A DNA stretch of 58,915 bases from an uncultured Clostridia bacterium (GTDB taxonomy: Bacteria > Bacillota > Clostridia > Christensenellales > Aristaeellaceae). The first letter of the stretch is position 1. The number at the start of each line of letters is the position of its first letter. The translations under genes were made by a program, and so were the position numbers. The stretch lies in assembly GCA_934643825.1 (NCBI GenBank), contig CAKUCW010000013.1, positions 1 through 58,915 of the forward strand, written 5' to 3'. This document shows, in pieces, positions 1-7,304 of this stretch. Under the pieces are notes generated by a model that saw only the letters and a program-made list of their open reading frames with translations, did not search any database and was not told the origin of the DNA.

Positions 1-43
1 CCTCGCGGTCGCGGATTTCCTCGTTCATCATCAGATCTGCCAT
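1..43 (-). CDS. infC: Translation initiation factor IF-3, 5' end only
   Basis: Only the first 14 codons are in the window; the gene runs off the left edge. The reading starts MADLMMNEEIRDRE, and the NEEIRDRE stretch is the conserved N-terminal signature of IF-3, which binds the 30S subunit and checks start-codon selection. A full-strength Shine-Dalgarno (GGAGGTG, 63-57) lies 15 nt before the ATG, unusually far. An in-frame ATC at 55-53 is closer, but only 3 nt from GGAGG. IF-3 genes often use rare start codons, so the exact start is open. The leader upstream fits the infC-rpmI-rplT arrangement, although rpmI and rplT are outside the window. Confidence 0.75.
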   Translation of the reverse strand, partial: MADLMMNEEIRDRE

Positions 44-197
44 GTTGTTTGCGATACACCTCCATAAAATCTCTTGCACAGATGTGCAAAAAAAGAGCGG
101 GCAAGCATGCCCGCTCTTTGCATAGCTAAAGAACGCCAATGTGCCGCGGCAATGTGGTCGCCGGGCGAGAAGCGGGCAGGCTTCTACTTCGTTACCT
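44..197 (-). promoter_or_regulatory. infC/L20-type leader with attenuator
   Basis: The roughly 150-nt leader between the promoter and infC contains a strong intrinsic terminator just before the Shine-Dalgarno sequence. That is the layout of the L20 leader that autoregulates infC-rpmI-rplT in Bacillota. The identification rests on position and on the terminator; I could not fold the anti-terminator or the L20-binding pseudoknot by eye. Confidence 0.6.
88..119 (-). terminator. Attenuator terminator in infC leader
   Basis: Perfect stem AAAGAGCGGGCA / TGCCCGCTCTTT with a 4-nt loop, followed on the minus strand by seven T residues. It lies between the promoter and the start of infC, so it probably acts as a regulated attenuator. 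Confidence 0.8.
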
Positions 198-202
198 GAG
201 AA

Positions 203-231
203 ATTATACGATATGCGGACGCTTTTGTCAA
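203..231 (-). promoter_or_regulatory. Sigma-A promoter of infC
   Basis: TTGACA (231-226) and TATAAT (208-203) separated by 17 nt: an exact housekeeping consensus in front of the infC leader. Confidence 0.85.
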
Positions 232-274
232 GCGCTTTTTTCTTTTTTCTGAATTTTCCTTTGCATTTCGGCTT

Positions 275-1024
275 TCACCCTTTTTCATTCGCTTCCGCAT
301 CCATATGCTGAGCGAGCATGCCGATCATCTGCGCGTTCGTCGGTTTTCCGCGCATTGGATCGATGGTATTCCCGAAGAAATCATACACACGATGTGCGCC
401 GACTGAGTCCATCGTGCTTTCGATTGCATGGCGGATCAGCCGTTCAACCGTCGATTCCGTCGTCCCGGCATGCCTGGCAATGGGCTTATAGAGCCGTTCT
501 CCGACGGCATACATCCGGGATTCATCCTTCCACACCAGCGCCGCCGCCTGAGACAAATACTCATATCCGCGCAGCGTCGGCTTCATGCCCATCCCCGAGA
601 GCATGTTTCCGGCGCGGCGGCATGCAGGCGCCAGCGCCTTCCAGTCGATCTCTTCCCGAACCTTGGCGATCATTTCCTCCAGCGCGGCGGCAAGCTGATT
701 TTCCTCCCATGGCACGCGAACCAATGTCATGACACCCCGGCGCATAAATCCTTCCTGCGCAAACGGCATCATGCATCCGCCGATGACCCTCGGCATCCGC
801 TCCCCGAACCTATCCTTCATTTGATCCACAACGCCCAAACCGTCAATCAGCGGCAACACCGCATCGACGACCAGAATATCCGGCCGGCATTTTTGCGCAG
901 CCGCCATCGCCGCTTCTCCGGTTTGAACGATGCGGCATATGCAGTCGTAGTCGTCCTCGATCCGCCGCAGCCTGTGGATGACCATTCTGCTGTCGCGCAT
1001 CGCGCAGAGGATCTGTGTCTTCAT
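275..1024 (-). CDS. spo0A: Sporulation master regulator Spo0A, degenerate receiver
   Basis: Response regulator that starts sporulation. The 249-residue protein has an N-terminal receiver (about 1-120) and the Spo0A-specific DNA-binding domain (about 140-245), recognised from GMKPTLRGYEYL, TTESTVERLIRHAIE, FFGNTI and GKPTN. The ATG at 1024 follows an AAAGGCGG ribosome site. spoIVB lies just upstream, the conserved spoIVB-spo0A order. The receiver is odd: phospho-acceptor Asp54 (VVDAVLP) is kept, but the usual Asp10 is Arg, the switch Thr/Ser region reads GGCMMPF, and the conserved Lys before the Pro-aromatic pair is Val (LVRVPW). Phosphorylation control may therefore differ from the Bacillus pattern. 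The family call is firm; the functional consequence is inference. Confidence 0.93.
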   Translation of the reverse strand: MKTQILCAMRDSRMVIHRLRRIEDDYDCICRIVQTGEAAMAAAQKCRPDILVVDAVLPLIDGLGVVDQMKDRFGERMPRVIGGCMMPFAQEGFMRRGVMTLVRVPWEENQLAAALEEMIAKVREEIDWKALAPACRRAGNMLSGMGMKPTLRGYEYLSQAAALVWKDESRMYAVGERLYKPIARHAGTTESTVERLIRHAIESTMDSVGAHRVYDFFGNTIDPMRGKPTNAQMIGMLAQHMDAEANEKG

Positions 1025-1050
1025 CCATGAACCGCCTTTCCGTATGCGCC

Positions 1051-2307
1051 TTACGCGGCGGCGTCCTCTGCCGTCTGCTCCAGTGCGTCGCTTCTGCAAA
1101 GCATCCATTCGATATACATGCCGTATCCCTGCGTCGCATCGTTCAGGTATACATGCGTCACCGCGCCGACGATTCTGCCATCCTGCAAAATCGGGCTTCC
1201 GCTCATGCCCTGCACAATGCCGCCCGTCTTTTGCAGCAGCCTTTCATCCGTCACCCTGAGAATCATGCCCTTTTGACTCGGCTCACTTTGCGAAAAACAG
1301 CGGATGATCTCGATACCATACTCCCGGGGTCCTTCCGCATCGACCGTCGCCAGTATGCTTGCCGCGCCGACATGGACGGTATCCCGCGTTCCGATCGGCA
1401 ATCCCTGCGGATACAGCGCATCATTTTCTTCTGCCGACATCACGCCATAGATGCCATACTCGCCGTTTTCAAGCAGGCTGCCGATCTGCACGCCTTCTTT
1501 AAGGAAATTTCCCTTTAATTCGCCCGCTCTGCCATTTTGTCCCCGCGTCACGCCGACGACATTCGCCTGCAAAATCGCGCCTTCCCTCGCATCCAGAATC
1601 CTGCCCGTATCTCCATCGACAATAGCATGTCCCAGCGCACCGTACGCCCCGGTTTTCGGGTCAATATAAGTCAGCGTGCCCACGCCCGCCGTGCTGTCCC
1701 GCACCCAGACGCCCAGCCTGCGTTTGCCGTCCGATTCGTCGACCGGCGCTGAAACATCCACGGTCAGCTTTTGCCCGGCACGCAGAATCTCCATCCGCAC
1801 GGTTTCGTTTTGCGTTTTTCCGATCTGTTCCGCAAGCTCTTTTGTGCTTAAAACGGCTTCTCCCTCCGCCGACAGGATGACGTCGCCCGTCTTCAGCGCA
1901 CGTCCCTGCTGTCGGTTCGATCCTGAAACGACCAGCACGCCCCGTGTCTTCAGCGCCACGCCGACCGCCTGTCCGCCGGGAATCAGCTTTCTTTCCTCTA
2001 CGACATGGACACGCGTTTCATGGACGGGAATCAAGCCGAGCAGCGAAAACGTCACGCTTGTTTCTCCGCCCTGCCGTGCACTCAGCGCTACACCGACGTG
2101 CTCATCCTGCGAAGCCATCACGCTGACCGCTTCTCCCTGTGCGCTGACATCCATCGGCAGCCCCGTTTGAATCAAATGGATCTGTCCCGAGGAAAGCGTG
2201 AGGGTATCCGGCAGCGACACAGCCTGCCTCACCCACGGCAGGTAGTTTCCCACGAACACAAGCGCCGAAAGAAAAATGCCCAGTTTTTGCCGCGATTTGA
2301 TTTCCAT
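1051..2307 (-). CDS. spoIVB: SpoIVB serine peptidase
   Basis: Forespore-made, secreted S55-family serine protease that signals across the inter-spore space to trigger pro-sigma-K processing. The start at 2307 (MEIKSRQKLG) is chosen because GGAGG lies 7 nt upstream. One N-terminal membrane anchor (about 6-25) is followed by a PDZ domain (about 95-180, with VVSGSNRQQGRALKTGDVI) and the protease domain. The catalytic serine motif GMSGSP is at about 367-372, near the end of the 418-residue protein. A sigma-G/F-type promoter sits immediately upstream, and spo0A follows 26 nt downstream. Size and domain order are normal for the family. Confidence 0.95.
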   Translation of the reverse strand: MEIKSRQKLGIFLSALVFVGNYLPWVRQAVSLPDTLTLSSGQIHLIQTGLPMDVSAQGEAVSVMASQDEHVGVALSARQGGETSVTFSLLGLIPVHETRVHVVEERKLIPGGQAVGVALKTRGVLVVSGSNRQQGRALKTGDVILSAEGEAVLSTKELAEQIGKTQNETVRMEILRAGQKLTVDVSAPVDESDGKRRLGVWVRDSTAGVGTLTYIDPKTGAYGALGHAIVDGDTGRILDAREGAILQANVVGVTRGQNGRAGELKGNFLKEGVQIGSLLENGEYGIYGVMSAEENDALYPQGLPIGTRDTVHVGAASILATVDAEGPREYGIEIIRCFSQSEPSQKGMILRVTDERLLQKTGGIVQGMSGSPILQDGRIVGAVTHVYLNDATQGYGMYIEWMLCRSDALEQTAEDAAA

Positions 2308-2337
2308 GCTCAAGCCTCCGTTTCGCTTTTCACGGCT

Positions 2338-2367
2338 TAGCATGGTTTTCTGTCGTTCGGCTTATTC
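2338..2367 (-). promoter_or_regulatory. Sigma-G/F-type promoter of spoIVB
   Basis: GAATA (2367-2363), 18 nt, CATGCTA (2344-2338). This matches the Bacillus sigma-G pattern (GMATR, 18 nt, CATNHTA) at every position. It lies 31 nt before the spoIVB start and overlaps the nrdR stop codon. spoIVB is a known forespore gene, which supports the call. Confidence 0.7.
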
Positions 2368-2829
2368 CTCCGGTTTTTTCTGGCTGTCCAGCAAAAGCTG
2401 GAGTTCCTGCATGAAGGACTGCACGTCCTTAAACTGGCGATAGACAGATGCGAAGCGGATATATGCCACATCATCCAGCGTTTTCAGCCCATCCATGACG
2501 ATACGCCCGATCTGCTCGGTCGTCACTTCTTCTTCCGGCTGCTGGCACACACTGGTTTCAACTTTACGGACAAGCTTTTCGATCTCCTCCAGCGAAACCG
2601 GACGCTTTTCGCATGCCCTGAGGATGCCGTTTCTCACCTTGGATGCATCAAACTGCTCACGGCGTTTATCTTTTTTAACCACCAGCACGGGGAGCATCTC
2701 GATTTTTTCGTATGTCGTAAATCTGCGCTTGCATTCTTCGCACTCGCGGCGGCGGCGAATCGCGCCGTCTTCCGTCGGGCGCGAATCGACCACACGGCTC
2801 TCCGTACAGTTACAGTATATGCACTTCAT
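2362..2829 (-). CDS. nrdR: Transcriptional repressor NrdR
   Basis: Nucleotide-sensing repressor of ribonucleotide reductase genes. The 155-residue protein has an N-terminal zinc ribbon (Cys3, Cys6, Cys30, Cys33, with the basic RRRREC segment) and an ATP-cone domain (about 46-136, including VVKKDKRREQFD). The length is typical. It has its own promoter at 2872-2900 and lies between ylmC and spoIVB. Its stop codon overlaps the spoIVB promoter, so read-through from nrdR into the sporulation genes is possible. Confidence 0.97.
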   Translation of the reverse strand: MKCIYCNCTESRVVDSRPTEDGAIRRRRECEECKRRFTTYEKIEMLPVLVVKKDKRREQFDASKVRNGILRACEKRPVSLEEIEKLVRKVETSVCQQPEEEVTTEQIGRIVMDGLKTLDDVAYIRFASVYRQFKDVQSFMQELQLLLDSQKKPEE

Positions 2830-2871
2830 GATGGTTTACCCCTTTATTCTGCAAATTTTGTCATTCGGTTT

Positions 2872-2900
2872 ATTATAACGTTTCCAGCCTGAAAGGTAAA
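2872..2900 (-). promoter_or_regulatory. Sigma-A promoter of nrdR
   Basis: TTTACC (2900-2895), 17 nt, TATAAT (2877-2872), about 45 nt before the nrdR start. Confidence 0.7.
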
Positions 2901-2908
2901 CACCTATT

Positions 2909-3151
2909 TTATCCGCATCCGTTCGTTGAAACCAGAATCACATCGTCCCCGATACAGGCAATCTGCCGCCATGGAATCTCCAATTGATTTCTCTCCGATC
3001 GAAACACGCCGCAAAACCCGCCGCCTTCGCTGACGACGAGCGTGCGAATCTGCCCGCTGCCCGGATCCAACACCAAATCGCTTGCCCTGCCGATCAGTCT
3101 GCCGTCGCCGATGCAGATGATGTCCTTCTTTTTGAGTTCGGAAAATGTCAT
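2909..3151 (-). CDS. YlmC/YmxH-family PRC-barrel protein
   Basis: Small (80-residue) PRC-barrel-like protein of the YlmC/YmxH family, commonly found beside sigE/sigG in spore formers. The pattern is MTFSELKKKDIICIGDGRLIGRA near the start, LVLDPGSGQIRTLVV in the middle and IPWRQIACIGDDVILV at the end. The start at 3151 follows AAAGGCGGGCGG; an upstream in-frame ATG at 3181 has no ribosome site. No enzymatic role is established for the family. Position between sigG (divergent) and nrdR fits the conserved neighbourhood. Confidence 0.85.
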   Translation of the reverse strand: MTFSELKKKDIICIGDGRLIGRASDLVLDPGSGQIRTLVVSEGGGFCGVFRSERNQLEIPWRQIACIGDDVILVSTNGCG

Positions 3152-3318
3152 GCTTCCGCCCGCCTTTCCATCTTTTTTCACATCATCAGAAACAAAATCC
3201 CCTCACCGCGTGAAAAAGCCGGCTGTTTTCAGCGTTTCAGAACGGCAGGCAGCGCAAAATCGGTTCTTTTTTCATCATCCCTATGCGGCTCACGCCCAAT
3301 TATAACCATGCTCAGTCA

Positions 3319-3348
3319 GAATATTTTGCCTGCTTTGACGTCATAATC
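3319..3348 (+). promoter_or_regulatory. Sigma-G/F-type promoter of sigG
   Basis: GAATA (3319-3323), 18 nt, CATAATC (3342-3348). It has the same -35 and spacing as the spoIVB promoter and a -10 matching CATNHTA except for the last base. The predicted start point lies just before the GGGAGG ribosome site of sigG, which fits sigma-F activation and sigma-G autoregulation as known in Bacillus. Confidence 0.6.
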
Positions 3349-3376
3349 CCAGTATCGAAACAAGGGAGGCGACCTC

Positions 3377-4150
3377 ATGGCTATTGGCAAAGTTGAGATT
3401 TGCGGTGTGGATACTTCTTCACTGCCCGTCATTACCAACGAACGTATGCGCCAGCTCTTCCCCCTCGTTCACAGCGGCGATCTGCAGGCACGCGAGGAGT
3501 TTATTCGGGGCAATCTGCGCCTTGTTCTCAGCGTGCTTCAGCGATTCCATCATCGCGGAGAAAATGTGGATGATCTGTTTCAGGTCGGCTGCATCGGTCT
3601 GATTAAAGCGCTCGATCATTTCGATGTATCGCAGAATGTGCGCTTTTCAACCTATGCCGTGCCGATGATTATCGGCGAAATCCGCCGTTACCTGCGCGAT
3701 AATAACGCCATTCGCGTCAGTCGTTCGCTTCGCGATGTCGCTTATAAAGCGCTTGCCGCACGCGACAGGCTTCAAACCGAGCTGGGTCGGGAACCCACCG
3801 TCGCCGAAATTGCCGACCGCCTGGAATTGCCCGCGGAAGATGTGACGCTTGCGCTGGAAGCCATTCAGGATCCGGTCAGCCTGTGCGAACCCATCGGCGG
3901 GGACGGAACCGATGCGCTGACTATCGGCGATCAAGTGCGTGACGAAAGCGTCAACGCGGAAAGCTGGCTGCAAAACATCGCCATCCGCGAAGCCATGTGC
4001 CGCCTGAACGAACGGGAACAGCGCATCCTCACCCTTCGCTTCTTTCAGGGACGCACGCAGATGGAAGTCGCCAGCGAAATCGGCATCAGTCAGGCGCAGG
4101 TTTCACGGCTGGAAAAAGCGGCGCTCAGCCACATGCGAAAACTGGTCTAA
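3377..4150 (+). CDS. sigG: Forespore sigma factor SigG
   Basis: Late forespore sigma factor. The 257-residue protein has region 2 (about 30-105, with NLRLVLSVLQRF, DLFQVGCIGLIKALDHFD and FSTYAVPMIIGEIRRYLRD), region 3 (about 118-175) and region 4 (about 205-257, with LNEREQRILTLRFFQGRTQMEVA and the helix-turn-helix ISQAQVSRLEKAAL). The N-terminus (KVEICGVDTSSLP) is typical of SigG and differs from SigF. GGGAGG lies upstream of the ATG. The last 4 nt overlap the convergent spoIIP gene. Confidence 0.96.
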   Translation: MAIGKVEICGVDTSSLPVITNERMRQLFPLVHSGDLQAREEFIRGNLRLVLSVLQRFHHRGENVDDLFQVGCIGLIKALDHFDVSQNVRFSTYAVPMIIGEIRRYLRDNNAIRVSRSLRDVAYKALAARDRLQTELGREPTVAEIADRLELPAEDVTLALEAIQDPVSLCEPIGGDGTDALTIGDQVRDESVNAESWLQNIAIREAMCRLNEREQRILTLRFFQGRTQMEVASEIGISQAQVSRLEKAALSHMRKLV

Positions 4151-4953
4151 TGCTTTGCCGCATGCACGCGAACAATTGCCTCGGCAATCGCAGGACAAGC
4201 CGCAATCGCTTCTGAAAGCGTATTGCGGTTGTTTCCGACCTCGATCAGCAGAGCGCCGGTTGAAACATGCTGATTGAACCGCCCGTTTTTGACCTTCACC
4301 TCGCGGCAAAGTCCCGGCACAAGCGCGTTGATTTCATTCGTGATCGATTGTGCCAACACGAGATTTTTCTGCCAATCCGGGCGCTCGTCAAACCCTGCTC
4401 CCGTCGCGCCGATACCCTTGCCGACAAGCAGCATGACATACGCCGCATTCTGCCCGTCAATCTGTAAGCAGTTTCCGCCGTTGTATGAACCGCTGTATGC
4501 ATCGCGATGAACATCAAACAGATAGTCATATTGTTCTCCCGCATCCAGCCGACTGCGAAGCATCGTCAGCGAACGCGTATATGCGGTGGATAAATTCGGC
4601 GGTTCAAATGCCGTCGTATCGTGTACAACCACGAATCCTCGCGCCGTCAGTTCTTCGGCAAGCGCCTCGCCCACGGCGACCATATTGTAATGGTCATCCT
4701 GTGTTCGCCACGTTTCTGTCGGCGTATATCGTTCGCTTTCCGTGATTTCGTATGCTTCCCAAGTATGGGTATGATAAATCAGCACACGCGGCTGTTCCTC
4801 TTGCGCAACTGCCTGCGCGACGCTCTGGGTCGGTTGATTCAGCACAGTCATCACCAGCGGCGGACGTCGGCTCTGCCTATACGCCGCTCCGCCCACACAC
4901 ACCGCCGTTATCGCAAACAACGCCAGTACGCCGCCCGCCCTGCGTCTTCTCAT
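4147..4953 (-). CDS. spoIIP: Stage II sporulation protein P
   Basis: Membrane-anchored peptidoglycan hydrolase (amidase and endopeptidase) that works with SpoIID and SpoIIM during engulfment. The 268-residue protein has a basic N-terminus with one membrane segment (about 8-27), then the SpoIIP catalytic domain with IYHTHTWEAY, DVHRDAYSGSY and IEVGNNRNTL; the His and Glu residues are the expected zinc ligands. It is shorter than the Bacillus protein because the linker is short. ATG 4953 follows AGGGGG; a TTG at 4974 is an alternative. A sigma-E-type promoter lies upstream. Confidence 0.92.
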   Translation of the reverse strand: MRRRRAGGVLALFAITAVCVGGAAYRQSRRPPLVMTVLNQPTQSVAQAVAQEEQPRVLIYHTHTWEAYEITESERYTPTETWRTQDDHYNMVAVGEALAEELTARGFVVVHDTTAFEPPNLSTAYTRSLTMLRSRLDAGEQYDYLFDVHRDAYSGSYNGGNCLQIDGQNAAYVMLLVGKGIGATGAGFDERPDWQKNLVLAQSITNEINALVPGLCREVKVKNGRFNQHVSTGALLIEVGNNRNTLSEAIAACPAIAEAIVRVHAAKH

Positions 4954-4983
4954 GCCTTCGCCCCCTGCCCCCAATGTCCTTAC

Positions 4984-5012
4984 AGTTTATGAAGGCAGTG
5001 CATCCGTTATGC
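4984..5012 (-). promoter_or_regulatory. Sigma-E-type promoter of spoIIP
   Basis: GCATAACG (5012-5005), 13 nt, CATAAACT (4991-4984). This resembles the mother-cell sigma-E pattern (GMATAWNN, 13-14 nt, CATACANT), with one mismatch in the -10. The position 31 nt before the ATG is suitable. Confidence 0.45.
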
Positions 5013-5019
5013 GGCAGGC

Positions 5020-5218
5020 AAGCGGACTGAGTCCGCCTCCACTTCCGCCGCTGTCTGCAAAAGCATGAAAGCCTTGCTCACACGGATGATTTCTCGCAAT
5101 CTCCCATGCGTTCAAAAACGGACTGAGCCTGCCTTCACTTCCGTCGCAGTTTTCAAAAACACGATGGTCTTGCTCACGCGGGCGATTTCTCGCCATCTTA
5201 TCTATACATCAAAACGTC
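5020..5218 (+). repeat. Family-1 dispersed repeat, tandem pair
   Basis: Two head-to-tail units of about 100 bp (5020-5118 and 5119-5218). Each begins with a GCGGACTGAGTCCGC-like palindrome and continues with CTTCCGCCG, CTTGCTCAC and a GCGGGCGATTTCTCG-like segment. Related units occur at 14975, 17297, 37894, 43336 and 58674. Confidence 0.75.
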
Positions 5219-5256
5219 AAAAAAGCTGCCTCCCTTTTCGGAAAGCAGCCTTTTTC
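5218..5256 (-). terminator. Terminator of the 5265-6086 gene
   Basis: Minus-strand hairpin with arms GCTGC / GCAGC extended by TTCC / GGGA, followed by a run of six T. It begins about 10 nt after the stop codon. Confidence 0.75.
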
Positions 5257-5264
5257 AATTAAGC

Positions 5265-6086
5265 CTATCTGTTGCAGCAGCACGTCGTTCCCGACGTCTG
5301 TCCGACGTTTCCGCCGCATCCCAGTCCCGTGGTGCTGGAATACGTTCCGCATGTACAGCTGACGTTGCGACCGCGCAGGGCATTCTCGTCGCAAACAGCC
5401 TGTGGGAACAACGGCAACGAGAAGAATTCATCGCATACGGAATCCGCGAATTCTTCGCACGGCGGAACCTCGCAGTAGCCGTAGCTCGGCACGAGAATCT
5501 CGACTTTCGCCAGCACCTTGAGCACGACGGTTACGCAGATTTCCAGCTCAAACACGTTATTGCGCAAATATGTACCGGATACGCAGATTGCGGAAACCAT
5601 CGCATCAATGTTGTAAGGTACGATAGATTCATCCGGAATCGAAAGCAGTACGTCGCGATCAACCGTCACCGTGCCGCGCCCGATGTATTCCCGACATGCC
5701 GAATCCGTAAACAGGATGTCGATCGGCACATCCACCTGACAGCGAACGCGCCCGAAACACGGTCTGTCGCACAGGCGCTCAACCGACAGATTGCGGATGA
5801 CGCCCTCCGTCGTCGTGGAGCGGCAGCTTTCAAACGTAATGGGCATGCTGGGCTGCGTATTGGTGCATTCTGCCGTCTGCTCACCCGAGCATCCGCTGCC
5901 GGGCACCAGTCCGTAGCTGAGCAGCGTCACCTTCTGTTCCTTTTTTTGCTCCTGCATCAGACAGCTGTCATACACGCGCTGCACCTGAACGCAGATTTTT
6001 TCATTCAGACCGCTCAATACGTCGCTGCCGCTCACATTGCACGGACAATGGGTCGATCCACTATTCTTATAGCTGTAGAAACTCAT
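5265..6086 (-). CDS. Cys-rich protein, possible spore-surface protein
   Basis: A 273-residue protein without a signal peptide or membrane segment. It carries about twenty cysteines, clustered at the N-terminus (HCPC), in the middle (CDRPCFGRVRC) and at the C-terminus (SCTCG, GTTCCCNR). The early VQVQRVYDSCLMQEQKKE stretch resembles a motif seen in clostridial sporulation-associated proteins with SPOCS-like modules, but I cannot assign a family with certainty. AAGGAGG lies upstream of the ATG and it has its own terminator. Its position after spoIIP and a weak sigma-K-like box suggest a coat or exosporium component; this is inference. Confidence 0.8.
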   Translation of the reverse strand: MSFYSYKNSGSTHCPCNVSGSDVLSGLNEKICVQVQRVYDSCLMQEQKKEQKVTLLSYGLVPGSGCSGEQTAECTNTQPSMPITFESCRSTTTEGVIRNLSVERLCDRPCFGRVRCQVDVPIDILFTDSACREYIGRGTVTVDRDVLLSIPDESIVPYNIDAMVSAICVSGTYLRNNVFELEICVTVVLKVLAKVEILVPSYGYCEVPPCEEFADSVCDEFFSLPLFPQAVCDENALRGRNVSCTCGTYSSTTGLGCGGNVGQTSGTTCCCNR

Positions 6087-6135
6087 TGCACACGCCTCCT
6101 TGGGCAGGTTTCATGAGGTGAATCCCTCACGATTT

Positions 6136-6163
6136 CACCATATGCCTGCTCGGGCGGCGTGTG
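6136..6163 (-). promoter_or_regulatory. Weak sigma-K-like promoter
   Basis: CATATGGTG (6144-6136) resembles CATANNNTA except for the last base, with CACA about 15 nt upstream. A GGTGAA...TTCACC inverted repeat overlaps it (6116-6138). Tentative. Confidence 0.25.
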
Positions 6164-6174
6164 CAAGGTTCGCG

Positions 6175-7221
6175 TTATGCGTTTTTCTTTTTATCCTTTT
6201 TTTGCTGTTCGTCGTGCTTCTGCATGCGCTTGAGCTGTTCAAACGTCAGCCTGTAATGGCTGGATGCCGCGCTCGGGTTATTGCGCAGGGCATGTTCCGC
6301 ACGGAGCAGGCGGCGTTCACGCGCCTGACGAAGCGCCTCGCTCTGGCGATCATACTTTGCCTTTGCTTCGGCGATTTCATTTTTCAGCATGCTGACATCC
6401 GGCAGATAGCTGGCGGCTTCCGCAAGGATCTTCTCAAAGTTGGCAAAGCGTTCCTTCGCGCCGTCTTCCAGGCTCAGCCGCTTCTCCGCCATCATTTCAC
6501 GCACATGGTCGCGGGCAGCGGTAATCCGCCCGACGCTGGCATTGAATTCTTCCTGTCTGCTGTCCACATGCGCGGCAAAATCGCGGATCATGCCGCTGAC
6601 GCGATCGCTGATGCTGTCCAGACCGCCATGCAGCGCCTGAAGCTCCTTCGCATAACGCTCCATGGATTCCAACAAGGCACGCAGGTCGAGCGCACGGCGC
6701 ACGGCGAATGCCGTATCCAGCACCGCAAAGCAGACCAGCACAACCGACGCAACATCCGCCATGTTCAGCGGAATCTTATACACGAACGGCTTGACCAGCG
6801 GATTGACCACGCTGACAATCAGCACGGAAAACACCGCCCACGTCGCCGCGGACAACGCACAGATATAGCCGTGCAAGTTCAGCGGCTGCTTCGAATAATC
6901 CCAGTATCGGACATGAAACAGCGACTCCATCGCAAAGCCTGTGATATACTCCAGCAGCGACGCAGCCACCGTTCCGACCAGCGCAACACATGCGACATTG
7001 TCTTCCACCGGCACGCAGGTCAACAGAATGCTGACCGCGCCAAATCCATAGATCGGCAGAATCGGTCCGAACAGAAAGCCGCGGTTGACGAAGCGCCTTT
7101 CCTTCACGATGTACAGAAAGACCTCCCAGCAGTAGCCGCAGAAGCTGTAAAAGAAAAACAGCAGCACCCACTGACTGACGCTGTATTCTTCCAGCAGCAG
7201 CGCCTTGATCTGATCAAACAA
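6175..7221 (-). CDS. CmpB-like membrane protein with coiled-coil tail
   Basis: The N-terminal half (about 1-200) is a multi-pass membrane domain of the putative ABC-transporter type IV (CmpB) family, recognised from FFFYSFCGYCWEVFLYIVKERRFVNRGFLFGPILPIYGFGA. The C-terminal half (about 205-345) is hydrophilic, Ala/Glu/Arg-rich and looks like a cytoplasmic coiled coil ending in KKDKKKNA. The start is TTG at 7221, with GGGGAGGG 6 nt upstream. Function unknown; despite the family name I see no ATPase partner nearby. The long tail is unusual for this family. Confidence 0.82.
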   Translation of the reverse strand: MFDQIKALLLEEYSVSQWVLLFFFYSFCGYCWEVFLYIVKERRFVNRGFLFGPILPIYGFGAVSILLTCVPVEDNVACVALVGTVAASLLEYITGFAMESLFHVRYWDYSKQPLNLHGYICALSAATWAVFSVLIVSVVNPLVKPFVYKIPLNMADVASVVLVCFAVLDTAFAVRRALDLRALLESMERYAKELQALHGGLDSISDRVSGMIRDFAAHVDSRQEEFNASVGRITAARDHVREMMAEKRLSLEDGAKERFANFEKILAEAASYLPDVSMLKNEIAEAKAKYDRQSEALRQARERRLLRAEHALRNNPSAASSHYRLTFEQLKRMQKHDEQQKKDKKKNA

Positions 7222-7304
7222 CTCTTTCCCTCCCCAGCGTTTTGCTGAAATGATTATACAAAATGAAGTAACCGCTTGTCAATGTAGCCGCATACGATTG
7301 CGCA

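Noticed and set aside
53..55. ATC as the start codon of infC
   Set aside because: It lies only 3 nt from GGAGG, so it cannot be preferred over the ATG at 43; left open.
5020..5218. A CRISPR array, because of the tandem repeats
   Set aside because: Units are ~100 bp, vary between copies, and have no spacer pattern or cas genes.
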